This document shows positions 1-15,970 of a stretch of DNA of 64,000 nt, one piece after another (within the stretch, counting starts at the first letter, position 1; each line of letters begins with the position of its first letter). Below the pieces are notes generated by a model. It searched no databases and was not told the DNA's origin. It saw only the letters and a program-made list of their open reading frames with translations. The position numbers and the translations under genes are program-made. This DNA comes from Streptomyces roseoverticillatus (GTDB lineage: Bacteria; Actinomycetota; Actinomycetes; Streptomycetales; Streptomycetaceae): NCBI RefSeq assembly GCF_000719265.1, contig NZ_JOFL01000003.1, positions 248,001-312,000 on the forward strand, in the 5' to 3' direction.

Positions 1-2
1 TG

Positions 3-1379
3 CTCACCGCGGCGTCGGTGGCGCTTGTCGGCCCCATCTCCTTCCTCGGTCTGCTCGCCGGATTCCTCGCGCGGGCCGTCACCGGGCCCCGCCTGACGGC
101 GCAGCTCGTGCTCGCCGGCCTCATCGGCGCGGGCGTGCTCACCGGCTCCGACGTCCTGGCCCGCGTGGTCTCCCGCCCGTTCGAGGCGCCCGTCTCCGTC
201 ATCATCGCGCTCTTCGGCGCCCCCGTCCTCATCGGCATCGTCCGCTCCCGGCGGATGGCCTCGATGGGCATGACCGACCCCGCCGCGGACGAGGGCCCGA
301 AGGGCGGCCGGGCGGCCGCCGTCCGGCTGCCGCTGCCCCGCAAGGCAGAGGGCGGCGACAGCATCGTCGTCCGCACCGGCTCCCTGTCGCTGCTCGTGCA
401 CCGCCGCGCCGCCGTCGCCGCGTTCGCCCTCGCCGCCGTGCTCGTCGGCGCCGTCGTGCTGTCCGCGTACGCCGGGCAGAGCGAGATGAGCCTGGGCCGT
501 ACGTTCAGCGCCGTCTTCGGGTCGGGCGACCGCTTCGACGTCCTGCTCGTCCAGAAGTTCCGGCTCGGCCGGATCGTGGCCGGGCTGGCCGCGGGCGCGG
601 CCCTCGGGCTCGCCGGCTGCCTGACGCAGACCCTCGCCCGCAACCGGCTCGCCACACCCGAGCTGCTCGGCGTCAACGACGGCGCCACCGCCGCCGTCCT
701 GCTGTCGGCCACGCTCAGCGGCACGTTCGGCGCCTGGTGGGCCGGGCCGCTCGGCGCGCTCGCCGCCGTCCTCGTCGTCACCACGGTGTCCGGCGGCCTC
801 GGGCAGCGCGGCTACCGCGTCCTCGTCGTCGGCCTCGCCATGTCGGCGCTCGCCTCTGCGGTCACCCAGGTCGTGCTCTCGTGGCGCTCGCTGAATTCGG
901 CGAGCTCGCTGTACGTGTGGACGTCCGGCAGCCTCAACGGCCGCAGCTATTCGGTGGCCGTCCCCGTCCTCATCGGCCTCGCCGTGCTCGTGCCGCTCGC
1001 CCTCGTCGTCGCCCGCCACCTCAACGTGCTGCGGTTCGACGACTCCACCGCGGCGTCGCTCGGCGTCGCGCCGGGACGGGTGCGGCTGGTGTGCATGCTG
1101 CTCGCGGTCGGCCTCGCCGGCCTCGCGGTCGGCATCTGCGGCCCGGTCGGCTTCATCGCCCTCGCCTCGCCCGTGATCGCCGGCCGGCTGGCGGGGCCGC
1201 TGCGGGTGCCCGTCGTCGGCTCGATGCTCGTGGGCGCGGCGCTCGTCGTCCTCGCGGACACGGTCGGGCGCGTCGCGCTCGACGGGGCGGAGATTCCCGT
1301 CGGGATCGTCAGCACCGTTCTCGGCGGACCGTTCCTGCTGTGGGTGCTGCTGGGGAGGTCGGCTGCGACGCGGGTGTAG
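3..1379 (+). CDS. Fused (double) FecCD-type iron-siderophore ABC permease, 5' truncated
   Basis: The frame is open to the left edge, leaving 458 visible residues. The first ~80 residues are the end of one FecCD (BtuC-like) permease domain. A cytoplasmic linker rich in charged residues follows (about residues 80-125), then a complete second FecCD domain with roughly ten hydrophobic segments ending at the stop. Two permease halves in one chain is the FhuB arrangement (about 650-700 aa), so around a third of the gene lies outside the window. It should form the inner-membrane channel for ferric-siderophore uptake with the lipoprotein at 13146-14147 and the ATPase at 14320-15120. The next gene, a siderophore esterase, starts 149 bp downstream on the same strand. 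The true start is not visible. Confidence 0.9.
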   Translation, partial: LTAASVALVGPISFLGLLAGFLARAVTGPRLTAQLVLAGLIGAGVLTGSDVLARVVSRPFEAPVSVIIALFGAPVLIGIVRSRRMASMGMTDPAADEGPKGGRAAAVRLPLPRKAEGGDSIVVRTGSLSLLVHRRAAVAAFALAAVLVGAVVLSAYAGQSEMSLGRTFSAVFGSGDRFDVLLVQKFRLGRIVAGLAAGAALGLAGCLTQTLARNRLATPELLGVNDGATAAVLLSATLSGTFGAWWAGPLGALAAVLVVTTVSGGLGQRGYRVLVVGLAMSALASAVTQVVLSWRSLNSASSLYVWTSGSLNGRSYSVAVPVLIGLAVLVPLALVVARHLNVLRFDDSTAASLGVAPGRVRLVCMLLAVGLAGLAVGICGPVGFIALASPVIAGRLAGPLRVPVVGSMLVGAALVVLADTVGRVALDGAEIPVGIVSTVLGGPFLLWVLLGRSAATRV

Positions 1380-1528
1380 GCCCTGCGGGGCTCCTTCCCC
1401 ACCCCGCCCCTTCCCGGCTGTATCGATGTGCGGCTCCGCCGCGTGAGGGGGCTCCGCCCCCGGACCACCCCGTATCGCACTGAACGCGCCCGGCCTCAAT
1501 CGACGGCCGGGCTGAAACAGGGAGCCCC

Positions 1529-2758
1529 ATGCCATTGCAGAGTCCCCTCCTCCGCGAGCTCGCCGCCGCCGTGCGGCACGGTGTGCCCGACGCCGCCGGC
1601 ACCTTCTGGCGGCATGCCGCCACCAAGGGCACGCCCCTCGTCGAACCCGACCCCGAAGGCGACCCCGCCTGGCGGCTCGTCACCTTCCTCTGGCGCGACG
1701 ACGCCGCCCGGCCCGCCACGGACGTGCTGGCCCTCCTCCACACGGTCACCGACAAGGACCGGCACGCGGGGGACCTCGCGCCGCACCTCATGGACAAGGT
1801 GGACGGCACGGACGTCTGGGCCATCAGCCACCGGCTGCGGGCCGACCACCGGGCCTCGTACCAGTTCTTCGTGGCCCACGGCCCGCGCGAGGAGACGCTG
1901 CGCGCGGACCGCGGCTCCTGGCTGCGCGTCCTGGACGCGGCGGTGCCCGACCCGCTCAGCACGCGCCCGCAGCTTCCCTCGCGCGACGGGCGCAACCCGT
2001 CCTCGGTGATGGAGCTCCCGGACGCGCCCGTCCAGGAGTGGGCCGCCCCGCGCCCGGGCGCGGCACGCGGCGAGCGGACCGAAGCCGTCGTCGACGGGCG
2101 GCGCGTCCACGTGCACCTGCCCGCCGGGCACCGGGCGGGCGGCGGCCCGTACCCCGTCGTCGTGCTGCTGGACGGCGAGATGTGGGGGCCGGTCCTGGAC
2201 TTCGGCACCGCGCTCGACAACCTGTACGCGGACGAGCGCCTCCCGGAGGCCGTCACGCTGATGGTGGACACCATGGGCCGCGCGCGCCGCATGGAGGACC
2301 TCAGCTGCAGCGAGGAGTTCGTCGACTGGCTGGCGGACGTGCTGCTGCCGTGGGCCGCGCGGTCCTACGGGGCGGCGGACGACCCGGCGCGCACGGTCGT
2401 CGCGGGCCAGAGCGCGGGCGGGCTCACGGCCGCGTTCGCGGTCTTCCGCCGGCCGGAGCGGTTCGGCAACGCCCTGTCCCAGTCGGGCTCCTTCTGGTGG
2501 CCGGACGGCACGGAGTTCGACGACGGCAGCGAGTGGCTGACCCGGCAGTTCGCGGTGAGCGAGAAGCTGCCCGTCCGCCTCCGCGTGGAGGTTGGCCTGC
2601 AGGAGTGGATGCTCCTCCCGCAGAACCGGCACCTGCGCAACGTGCTGGAGGCCCGGGGCTACGACGTCGCCTACGGCGAGTTCAACGGAGGGCACGACTA
2701 CGCGTGCTGGCGCGGGGGGCTCGCCGCGGGGCTGGCGGCCCTGCTGGCACCGAGGTAG
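1529..2758 (+). CDS. Enterochelin esterase-like ferric-siderophore hydrolase (Fes family)
   Basis: This 409-aa alpha/beta hydrolase has the two-part Fes layout: an N-terminal enterochelin-esterase domain (about residues 30-165) and a C-terminal esterase-D-like catalytic domain. The nucleophile elbow GQSAGG lies near residue 294 and a GGHDYACW histidine near residue 393 likely completes the triad. Fes-type enzymes cut the ester bonds of catechol trilactone siderophores in the cytoplasm to release iron. Its place between the uptake permease and the NRPS suggests that the siderophore made here is a tri-ester, as griseobactin/streptobactin are. ATG 1529 follows a GGGAG-like ribosome site. The gene ends at a very strong hairpin facing the convergent exporter gene. 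Confidence 0.88.
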   Translation: MPLQSPLLRELAAAVRHGVPDAAGTFWRHAATKGTPLVEPDPEGDPAWRLVTFLWRDDAARPATDVLALLHTVTDKDRHAGDLAPHLMDKVDGTDVWAISHRLRADHRASYQFFVAHGPREETLRADRGSWLRVLDAAVPDPLSTRPQLPSRDGRNPSSVMELPDAPVQEWAAPRPGAARGERTEAVVDGRRVHVHLPAGHRAGGGPYPVVVLLDGEMWGPVLDFGTALDNLYADERLPEAVTLMVDTMGRARRMEDLSCSEEFVDWLADVLLPWAARSYGAADDPARTVVAGQSAGGLTAAFAVFRRPERFGNALSQSGSFWWPDGTEFDDGSEWLTRQFAVSEKLPVRLRVEVGLQEWMLLPQNRHLRNVLEARGYDVAYGEFNGGHDYACWRGGLAAGLAALLAPR

Positions 2759-2821
2759 GCCTGCCCGGCGGGTCACGACGCACGCGTCGTTGCGGCAGTC
2801 ACGCATTCCGCCGGACCCTCA

Positions 2822-2875
2822 CGTGGTACCGCCGTTGCGGCGGAAAGAAAAGCCCGCCGCAACGGCGGTACCACG
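2822..2875. terminator. Bidirectional hairpin between convergent esterase and MFS genes
   Basis: A perfect 22-bp inverted repeat (2822-2843 with 2854-2875) surrounds a 10-base A-rich loop. It lies in the 190-bp gap between two genes that both end here (stops at 2758 and 2949), so it should terminate transcription from both sides. There is no obvious U-tract on either strand, which is usual for strong Streptomyces hairpin terminators. Confidence 0.8.
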
Positions 2876-2948
2876 ACGCAGCCGTCCGGCGGTGCCGTCC
2901 CGGGCCGCAGCGCAGTCCGACGACGGCCCCGCCGGGCCGGCCCGTGCG

Positions 2949-4370
2949 TCAGGCCGCGGCCTGTATCTCCTCGTCCCGCGGCTCGTCGTCGAACGGCGGC
3001 GGGCCGGGCGCCTCCTTGGGCATCCGCAGCGCGGCGAACACGCCGAGGGCGACCAGCCCGGCCGTGACCAGGATCGCCGCCCGGTACGGGCCGGGGTCCG
3101 AGTCCTGGCCGTGGGAGCCGCCGGACGCGGCGATCACCGCGGCGGTCGCGGCGATGCCCAGCGCGCCGCCGAGCGTGCGCACGATGGTGAACAGGCCCAT
3201 CGCCTGGCCCATGGCCGGCGGCGGGACGTCCGCGAACCCGGCGATCTGGACGGTCAGCACGGCCGTGCCGAGCACGAGGCCGACACAGAACATCAGCGCG
3301 CGCACCCCCCACGCGTGCTCCGCGACGCCCGGCACGGCCAGCGCGGCGAAGACGCCCGTGGCCAGCAGCAGGGCGGGCACGGCGAGCAGGCGCGGGCCCA
3401 GCTTCGGCATCAGCCGGTCGGCGACCTGGGAGGCCAGCATCAGGCCGAGCGCCTCGGGGAAGACGCTCAGGCCCGCGTCCAGGGCCGAGGCCCCGAGCGC
3501 CGCCTGGTAGAGCAGCGGGAACGCGAAGAGGACGCCCATGAGGCCGGCCGAGGTGACCAGGGCGAGCACCGTGGCCGAGGCGAACACCTTGTCGGCGAGC
3601 AACCGCAGCTCCAGGAGCGGGTTCTTCGCCCGGAGCAGGTGCACGCACCCGGCGACGAGCAGGATCAGCCCGAGCGGGCCGGCCACGGCGACGGACGGCG
3701 AGGTCCAGCCGTGCGCGGGGCCGAAACCCAGCGCGTAGGTGAGCAGGCCGAGCGCGGGGGTGGCGAGAAGGAAGCCCTTGAGGTCGAATCCGCCCTCCAC
3801 GTCCTCCTTCTCCTCGCGCAGTCCCACCACGCCCAGCAGCACCGCTGCCGCGCCGATCGGCACGTTGACGAAGAACAGCCAGTGCCAGGAGAAGTGCTCG
3901 GTCAGGAAGCCGCCGAGCGGCGGGCCGAGGGCGGGCATCAGGGCCGTCGGCACGATGAGCACCTTCGACAGCTTCATCCGCTCGTGCGGCGGGAAGGCGC
4001 GAAAGAGCAGCGTCATGCCGACCGGGGTGAGCAGGCCGCCCGCGATCCCCTGCACGACGCGCGCGAGGACGAGCGCCGTGAGGCCCTGGGAGAGCCCGCA
4101 GGCGGCCGACGCCGCGGTGAAGACGGCGAGGGCGCCGAGGAAGACGCGCTTGGTGCCGAAGCGGTCGCCGAGCCAGCCCGCGACGGGCAGGGCGACGGCG
4201 AGCGCCACCAGGAAGGCCACCTCGACGGTGTTGGCGGCGGAGACCGGCTCGCCGAAGTCCCGGGCGATGGTGAGCAGCGCCGGGTTGACTATGGTCGAGT
4301 CGAGGCCGTTCATGCACATCGCCGCCGTGTACACGATCACGACGGCGATGCGCGGGTTCACGCCCTTCAC
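2949..4370 (-). CDS. DHA2-family MFS exporter, probably siderophore export
   Basis: This 473-aa multi-span protein has the 14-TM EmrB/QacA (DHA2) pattern: an early helix with [12 protein letters not shown] and the motif A-like loop [13 protein letters not shown] after TM2. The hydrophilic C-terminal tail is acidic. It overlaps the upstream mbtH-like gene by 4 nt (ATGA), so it is translationally coupled to the NRPS operon. Exporters of this family in such positions usually secrete the finished siderophore. The substrate here is inferred from context and not from sequence. ATG 4370 is chosen because of the overlap. Confidence 0.87.
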   Translation of the reverse strand: MKGVNPRIAVVIVYTAAMCMNGLDSTIVNPALLTIARDFGEPVSAANTVEVAFLVALAVALPVAGWLGDRFGTKRVFLGALAVFTAASAACGLSQGLTALVLARVVQGIAGGLLTPVGMTLLFRAFPPHERMKLSKVLIVPTALMPALGPPLGGFLTEHFSWHWLFFVNVPIGAAAVLLGVVGLREEKEDVEGGFDLKGFLLATPALGLLTYALGFGPAHGWTSPSVAVAGPLGLILLVAGCVHLLRAKNPLLELRLLADKVFASATVLALVTSAGLMGVLFAFPLLYQAALGASALDAGLSVFPEALGLMLASQVADRLMPKLGPRLLAVPALLLATGVFAALAVPGVAEHAWGVRALMFCVGLVLGTAVLTVQIAGFADVPPPAMGQAMGLFTIVRTLGGALGIAATAAVIAASGGSHGQDSDPGPYRAAILVTAGLVALGVFAALRMPKEAPGPPPFDDEPRDEEIQAAA

Positions 4371-4570
4371 CCCTGGGCCGCCGGGGTCAGATCGGTCCAG
4401 TGCTCGGTGATCCAGTCGAGGGCCTGCTGCCGCTCGCAGGGGCCGTGGACGGTGGTCCAGCCGTCCGGTACGGCGGCGAAACCCGGCCAGAGGCTGTGCC
4501 GGCCCTCGGCGTTGACGAGGACGAGAAAGGGTCCGTCGCCGTCGAAGGGGTTGGCGGGTGCGTCGCTCAT
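4367..4570 (-). CDS. MbtH-like NRPS accessory protein
   Basis: This 67-aa protein carries the MbtH signature: NPFD near the N-terminus, [13 protein letters not shown] in the middle, and a C-terminal helix with DWITEHW. MbtH proteins bind adenylation domains and are often needed for their folding or activity. The stop of the NRPS gene is only 4 nt upstream and the exporter overlaps downstream, so one or both A domains of the NRPS are its expected partner. Confidence 0.95.
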   Translation of the reverse strand: MSDAPANPFDGDGPFLVLVNAEGRHSLWPGFAAVPDGWTTVHGPCERQQALDWITEHWTDLTPAAQG

Positions 4571-4574
4571 GGGG

Positions 4575-11783
<7,209 letters not shown>

Positions 11784-11846
11784 GGCGTGGGGACTCCCGT
11801 TGTAGGACAGCGATCTGGCCACACCGGTACCCCCCGGTATGTCAGC

Positions 11847-11865
11847 TTAGGTAAGCCTAAGCTAT
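11847..11865. promoter_or_regulatory. Iron-box-like operator (DmdR/IdeR type) upstream of the NRPS
   Basis: The site matches the actinobacterial iron-box consensus TTAGGTTAGGCTAACCTAA at about 15 of 19 positions. It also contains a perfect 8-bp inverted repeat, AGCTTAGG and CCTAAGCT, around a 4-base centre. It lies 64 bp upstream of the NRPS start and about 60 bp upstream of the divergent M20 gene, so iron-loaded DmdR could repress both. Confidence 0.78.
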
Positions 11866-11925
11866 TTTTTGCCTATCCGTGAGAGTCTCCCACCCCAGCG
11901 TGCGGATCGAACAGGAGCATCGAAC

Positions 11926-13059
11926 ATGACCGCGGCCGACGGCCTCAAAACCGCCCTGCGCGAGCGCGTACTCGCCCATCGCGACGACCTCCTGTCGCTG
12001 AGCCGGCGCATCCACGCGCACCCCGAGACGGCCTTCGCCGAGCACCGCGCCGCCGGCTGGTGCGCCGATTTCCTGCGCGGGCACAGCTTCGACGTGACCG
12101 CGCCCGCGTACGGCCTCGACACCGCCTTCGCCGCCACGACGGGCTCGGGCCCGGTCACGGTGGCCGTCGTCTGCGAGTACGACGCCCTGCCCGGCCTCGG
12201 GCACGCCTGCGGCCACAACCTGATCGCCGCGGCCGGCCTCGGCGCCGCCCTGGCTCTCGCGCCGCACGCCGGCGAACTAGGCCTGACCGTACGGGTTCTG
12301 GGCACGCCCGCCGAGGAGCGCGGGGCGGGCAAGGCGCTGATGCTTCAGGCGGGCGCCTTCGACGGGGTCGACGCCGCGATGATGGTGCACCCGTGCCCGT
12401 TCGAGGTGGCCGAGTTCCGCTCGTTCGCGCTCGGCACGCTCTCCGTCGCGTACACCGGCAAGGCCGCCCACCCGAGCCTCAACCCGCACGAGGGCCGCAA
12501 CGCCGCCGACGCGCTCACCGTCGCCCAGGTCGCCCTCGGGCTGCTGCGCCAGCAGTTGCCGGCGCAGTGGAAGGTGCACGGGGTGACGACGGGCGCGGGC
12601 ACGGCGCCCAACCTGATCCCCGACCGGGCCACGGCCGAGTACGAGATCCGCGCCTCCGCCGCGGAGGACCTGCGGGAGCTGCGCGAGCGCGTCGAGGCGT
12701 GCTTCCGCGCGGGCGCCCTCGCCACGGGATGCGAGGTCGAACTGACCCGCCCCGAGCCGGACTACCTCGACTTCCGCACCGACGCGGAGCTCATCGCGCT
12801 CTGGCGGGACAACGCCCGCGCGCTGGGCCGGCCGGAGCCGCTGCAGCGGGAGCCCTTCGCCTGCACGGACATGGGCAACGTCTCGCACGCCGTGCCGTCG
12901 ATCCATCCGGTGCTCGACATCACCGGGGGCGTCTGCGGGCCGCACGAGGCGGAGTTCGCCGACGCGGCGGTTTCGCCTCGCGGCGAGCGGGCGATTCTCG
13001 ACGGGGCGGTCGGGATGGCGTGGACGGCGGCCGACTTCGCGGCGGCGCGCCGCGCCTGA
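11926..13059 (+). CDS. M20-family metallo-amidohydrolase
   Basis: This 377-aa protein of the M20D amidohydrolase/AbgB-HipO type has the metal-site region CEYDALPGLGHACGHN near residue 90 and the downstream PAEERGAGK segment with the catalytic glutamate. A dimerisation domain occupies the middle. Members hydrolyse N-acyl amino acids or aminoacyl-aryl amides. It is divergent from the NRPS behind a shared iron-box-like site, so a role in siderophore processing or salvage (for example cleaving an aroyl-amino acid amide) is plausible but inferred. The start is ATG 11926 with AGGAG 8 nt upstream. An upstream in-frame ATG at 11869 lies at the edge of the operator and has no ribosome site. Confidence 0.85.
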   Translation: MTAADGLKTALRERVLAHRDDLLSLSRRIHAHPETAFAEHRAAGWCADFLRGHSFDVTAPAYGLDTAFAATTGSGPVTVAVVCEYDALPGLGHACGHNLIAAAGLGAALALAPHAGELGLTVRVLGTPAEERGAGKALMLQAGAFDGVDAAMMVHPCPFEVAEFRSFALGTLSVAYTGKAAHPSLNPHEGRNAADALTVAQVALGLLRQQLPAQWKVHGVTTGAGTAPNLIPDRATAEYEIRASAAEDLRELRERVEACFRAGALATGCEVELTRPEPDYLDFRTDAELIALWRDNARALGRPEPLQREPFACTDMGNVSHAVPSIHPVLDITGGVCGPHEAEFADAAVSPRGERAILDGAVGMAWTAADFAAARRA

Positions 13060-13089
13060 CCGCTTCGGGGCTCTGCCCCGGACCCCGGT

Positions 13090-13136
13090 CCTCAATCGCC
13101 GGACGGCTCTCTTTATTGCCTGTCCGGCGATTGAGG
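13090..13136. terminator. Hairpin between M20 gene and siderophore-binding lipoprotein gene
   Basis: A perfect 15-bp inverted repeat (13090-13104 with 13122-13136) has a T-rich 17-base loop. The stem sequence, CCTCAATCGCCGGAC, is of the kind that recurs between convergent Streptomyces genes. It separates two convergent genes and should terminate both. Confidence 0.8.
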
Positions 13137-13145
13137 GCGAGGGGG

Positions 13146-14147
13146 TTACTTCCCCGACAGCGCCTTCGCGATGTCGTCCACGACGACGCCGCTGGCGATC
13201 GGGCCGCCGCGGGTCGACCAGACCGAACCGTCCACCGTCACGGCGTGGTTCTTCTTGACCGCGTTCAGGTCCTTGTAAGCGGGCTTCTCCTGGACGTCCT
13301 TGAGCGCCTTCTCACCGTCGGAGGTGAGGGTCGACAGGAACAGCCAGTCGCCGTCGATCTCGTTGATCTTCTCCAGGCTGAGCGCCGGGGTGTGGGCGTT
13401 GCCGTCCTTGTCCTGGTTCTTGGGCCGCTTGAGGCCCATGTCCAGGGCGACGCCGCTGGCGAACTGCTTCTTCTCCATCCAGCTGGGGCCGTCCGGGTTC
13501 CAGCGGACGATGCTGACCTCGGCACCCTTGTTGCCGCCCAGGCCCTCGCCGGCCTTCTTGGCCTTGGCCTCGTAGTCGCCGATGACCTTGTTGGCCTCGT
13601 TCATCTTGTTCAGGGCGTTGCCGATGCCCCGGAAGGAGAGCTTCCAGTCGTCGGTCGGGGCCATGGTGACCAGCGTGGCCGGGGTGATCTCGCGCAGCTG
13701 CTTCAGCATCTGCTCGTCCTGCATGTCACCGGCCAGGATGAGGTCGGGCTTGGCGGCGACGACCTTGTCCATCACCGGCTGCAGCAGATTGCCGACGACG
13801 TTGATGTCCTTGACCTTGTCGGCGAGGTAGGCCGGCGGCTTGCTCAGGCCCTGGCCGTTGGTGATGCCGACCGGCTTGACGCCGAGCGCCAGCACCGCGT
13901 CCAGGTCCTCCTGGGTGAGTGTCACGATGCGCTTGGGGCTGGCCGGGACCTTCACCGCGGTGCCGGTCGCGTCCTTGACGGTGCGGGTGCCGCCGCCCCC
14001 CTCGGCCGCGTTGCCGGACTCCTTGTCCGAGCCCTTGCCGGAGTCGGAGCCGCAGCCGGTGACCAGCAGCGCGGCCGCCCCCACGGCGGCGAGCACCTGC
14101 ACCGCACGGCGCGGGGCGAAGGGGAGGAGGCGGGTGGGTGCGGTCAT
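13146..14147 (-). CDS. Ferric-siderophore-binding lipoprotein (periplasmic-binding protein of ABC importer)
   Basis: This 333-aa protein has a twin-Arg-containing n-region (FAPRRAVQVL), a hydrophobic core and the lipobox LVTGC at about residues 26-30, followed by a Ser/Gly/Lys linker typical of lipoproteins. The mature part follows the FepB/FhuD (PF01497) pattern, including PKRIVTLTQEDLDAVLALG near the start of the domain and a long connecting helix. It should capture the ferric siderophore at the cell surface and pass it to the fused permease. ATG 14147 has GGAG 6 nt upstream. A strong iron box lies about 100 bp upstream in the gap it shares with the ATPase gene. Confidence 0.92.
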   Translation of the reverse strand: MTAPTRLLPFAPRRAVQVLAAVGAAALLVTGCGSDSGKGSDKESGNAAEGGGGTRTVKDATGTAVKVPASPKRIVTLTQEDLDAVLALGVKPVGITNGQGLSKPPAYLADKVKDINVVGNLLQPVMDKVVAAKPDLILAGDMQDEQMLKQLREITPATLVTMAPTDDWKLSFRGIGNALNKMNEANKVIGDYEAKAKKAGEGLGGNKGAEVSIVRWNPDGPSWMEKKQFASGVALDMGLKRPKNQDKDGNAHTPALSLEKINEIDGDWLFLSTLTSDGEKALKDVQEKPAYKDLNAVKKNHAVTVDGSVWSTRGGPIASGVVVDDIAKALSGK

Positions 14148-14243
14148 GGAAAGCTCCGGACGTGGCGAAGAAGGGAATGGAAAAGAAAGGACAAAGGGCG
14201 GCGGGAAGCGCAAGGAACCCCTCGCACGGACCCACAATAGACA

Positions 14244-14262
14244 TTAGGTTAGCCTTACCTTA
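14244..14262. promoter_or_regulatory. Iron-box operator (DmdR/IdeR type) between lipoprotein and ABC ATPase
   Basis: TTAGGTTAGCCTTACCTTA matches the iron-box consensus TTAGGTTAGGCTAACCTAA at about 16 of 19 positions. It is placed in the divergent gap, 97 bp from the lipoprotein start and 58 bp from the ATPase start, so a single DmdR dimer pair could repress both uptake genes when iron is plentiful. Confidence 0.85.
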
Positions 14263-14319
14263 AAGCTCTCCCCCCGGGAGGGTCCACAAGAACCGGCGAT
14301 CTTCTGGAAAGGCCTGCCC

Positions 14320-15120
14320 GTGGAGCTCCGCGTCGAACAGCTCGTCGCCGGTTACCCCGGCCACCGCGCCGTGGCAGGGGTCGACCTGACCATCCCCTCC
14401 GGCCAGGTCGTCGCGATCGTCGGGCCCAACGGCTGCGGCAAGTCGACGCTGCTGCGCTCCGTCGCGCGGCTCCACCAGCCCGAGTCGGGCCGGGTGTACG
14501 CGGGCGACGCCGACATCTGGCAGCTGAAGCAGCGCCAGGCCGCACACCGCATCGCCCTCCTCCCCCAGTCGCCGCTGGCCCCCGAGGCCGTCACCGTCGC
14601 CGGGCTCGTCCGCTACGGCCGCCACCCGCACCAGGGCCTGTTCCGCCAGTGGTCGCGCGACGACGAGCGGGCCGTCGCGGAGGCGCTGCGCGCCACCGGA
14701 GTCGCCGCGCTCGCCGACCGCCGGCTCGACCAGCTCTCCGGCGGCCAGCGGCAGCGCTGCTGGCTCGCGATGGTCCTCGCCCAGGAGACACCGGTCGTCC
14801 TCCTCGACGAGCCGACCAGCGCCCTCGACATCGGCCACGCCGTCGAGGTCCTCGACCTCGCGCGCGAGGTGGCCCTCGCCGGGCGCACGGTCGTGATGGT
14901 CCTGCACGACCTCGCGAGCGCCGCCCGATACGCCGACAGCATCGTCGCCATGAAGGACGGCCGCGTCGTCGCGCACGGCGCCCCGCGCGACGTCGTCGAC
15001 ACCGCCCTCGTGCGCGAGCTCTACGGCATCGACGCCGACATCCTGGAGGCGCCCGCCGACGGCTCCCCCGTCGTCGTCCCGGCCCGCCGCGCGCCGGTGG
15101 CGGCGGCCGCAGCCGTCTAG
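14320..15120 (+). CDS. Iron-siderophore ABC transporter ATPase (FepC/FhuC-like)
   Basis: This 266-aa ATPase has Walker A GPNGCGKST at about residues 35-43, a Q-loop at LLPQSPLAPE, the signature LSGGQRQRC near 141, Walker B VVLLDEPTSALD near 160 and the switch histidine VLHD near 194. A proline/alanine-rich tail follows. The FepC type is indicated by the DI-GHAVEVL and RYADSIVAMKDGRVV segments. It should energise the FecCD permease at the left edge of the window. The start is GTG 14320, 58 bp after the iron box. Confidence 0.93.
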   Translation: MELRVEQLVAGYPGHRAVAGVDLTIPSGQVVAIVGPNGCGKSTLLRSVARLHQPESGRVYAGDADIWQLKQRQAAHRIALLPQSPLAPEAVTVAGLVRYGRHPHQGLFRQWSRDDERAVAEALRATGVAALADRRLDQLSGGQRQRCWLAMVLAQETPVVLLDEPTSALDIGHAVEVLDLAREVALAGRTVVMVLHDLASAARYADSIVAMKDGRVVAHGAPRDVVDTALVRELYGIDADILEAPADGSPVVVPARRAPVAAAAAV

Positions 15121-15310
15121 GCCGCAGGCGCCGGAGGCCCCGGAGGCCAGAAACCGGCCGGGCTCCGCGGCCGGGACCGCGAACCCCGCCGCCACCGGCC
15201 GAGCCGACGGCCTCCGCTCCGGGCCGGTCCGGTCGCCCCGAGCGACCAGCGCCACCGCTCCGGGACCGCACCGCCGCGGACGTGCGGTTCGAGGACCCCG
15301 CGCAGGCCCG

Positions 15311-15859
15311 TCACGAGCCCGCCGCGGGCCCGGCGGTCCGCAGCGGGGTGATCTGCTCGATGTCGTAGCGGACGCGCAGCGCCGCGATGGCCTCCTGGTC
15401 GACCGGCGGGCCCGCCTCCAGGATCTCGAAGAGCTCTTCGAAATAGCGCTCGTGATCGGGCGGCGGCGAGGCCTGGAAGAACATCCGCACCGGCTCGGAC
15501 GTCGGGTTGGCGAAGGCGTGCGGGCAGCCCGGCGGGACGAGGATCACCGTGCCCGGAGTGGCCCGCGTGTACCGCCGGCCGGTGGCGGAGCGCCACTCCC
15601 GCCAGTTCTCCGGCGTCCGGACGAGCGGCTCGAAGGCGAGCACGTCCACTTCGCCCTCCAGGACGTAGAAGAGCTCCTCGCTGCGCGTGTGCAGGTGCGC
15701 GCCGACGTCGAAGCCGGGCGGGACGACGACCTCGAAGCTGGAGGCGGCGCGCGAGTGCTCCCCCGTGACCTTGAAGGTGACCTGCTGGGCGGGGGTGACG
15801 AGGGTGCGGCCGCCGCCGGGTGGCACGACGAGACCGTCCTGGGCGGAGATCAGGGTCAT
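15311..15859 (-). CDS. Cupin-domain protein
   Basis: This 182-aa single-domain cupin has the first cupin motif at HLHTRSEELFYVLEGEVDVLAF (about residues 56-78) and the second at TPGTVILVPPGCPHAFAN. The histidines and glutamate needed for a metal site are present (HLH, E, H). Small cupins of this type act as isomerases, dioxygenases or ligand-binding proteins, and the substrate cannot be told. ATG 15859 is chosen over the longer frame from 15961 because a GGGAAGGGA ribosome site precedes it. The 190 bp between it and the ABC ATPase hold no gene. Confidence 0.8.
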   Translation of the reverse strand: MTLISAQDGLVVPPGGGRTLVTPAQQVTFKVTGEHSRAASSFEVVVPPGFDVGAHLHTRSEELFYVLEGEVDVLAFEPLVRTPENWREWRSATGRRYTRATPGTVILVPPGCPHAFANPTSEPVRMFFQASPPPDHERYFEELFEILEAGPPVDQEAIAALRVRYDIEQITPLRTAGPAAGS

Positions 15860-15970
15860 CGCGGCGGTCCCTTCCCGGCGGCGTGGCACGGCGTGACGGG
15901 CCACGTCGCCCGTCACGGAAGGAGATTTCCCGTTCGCACCGGACGGCATCCGTGCCCTCACCCGTACGGC

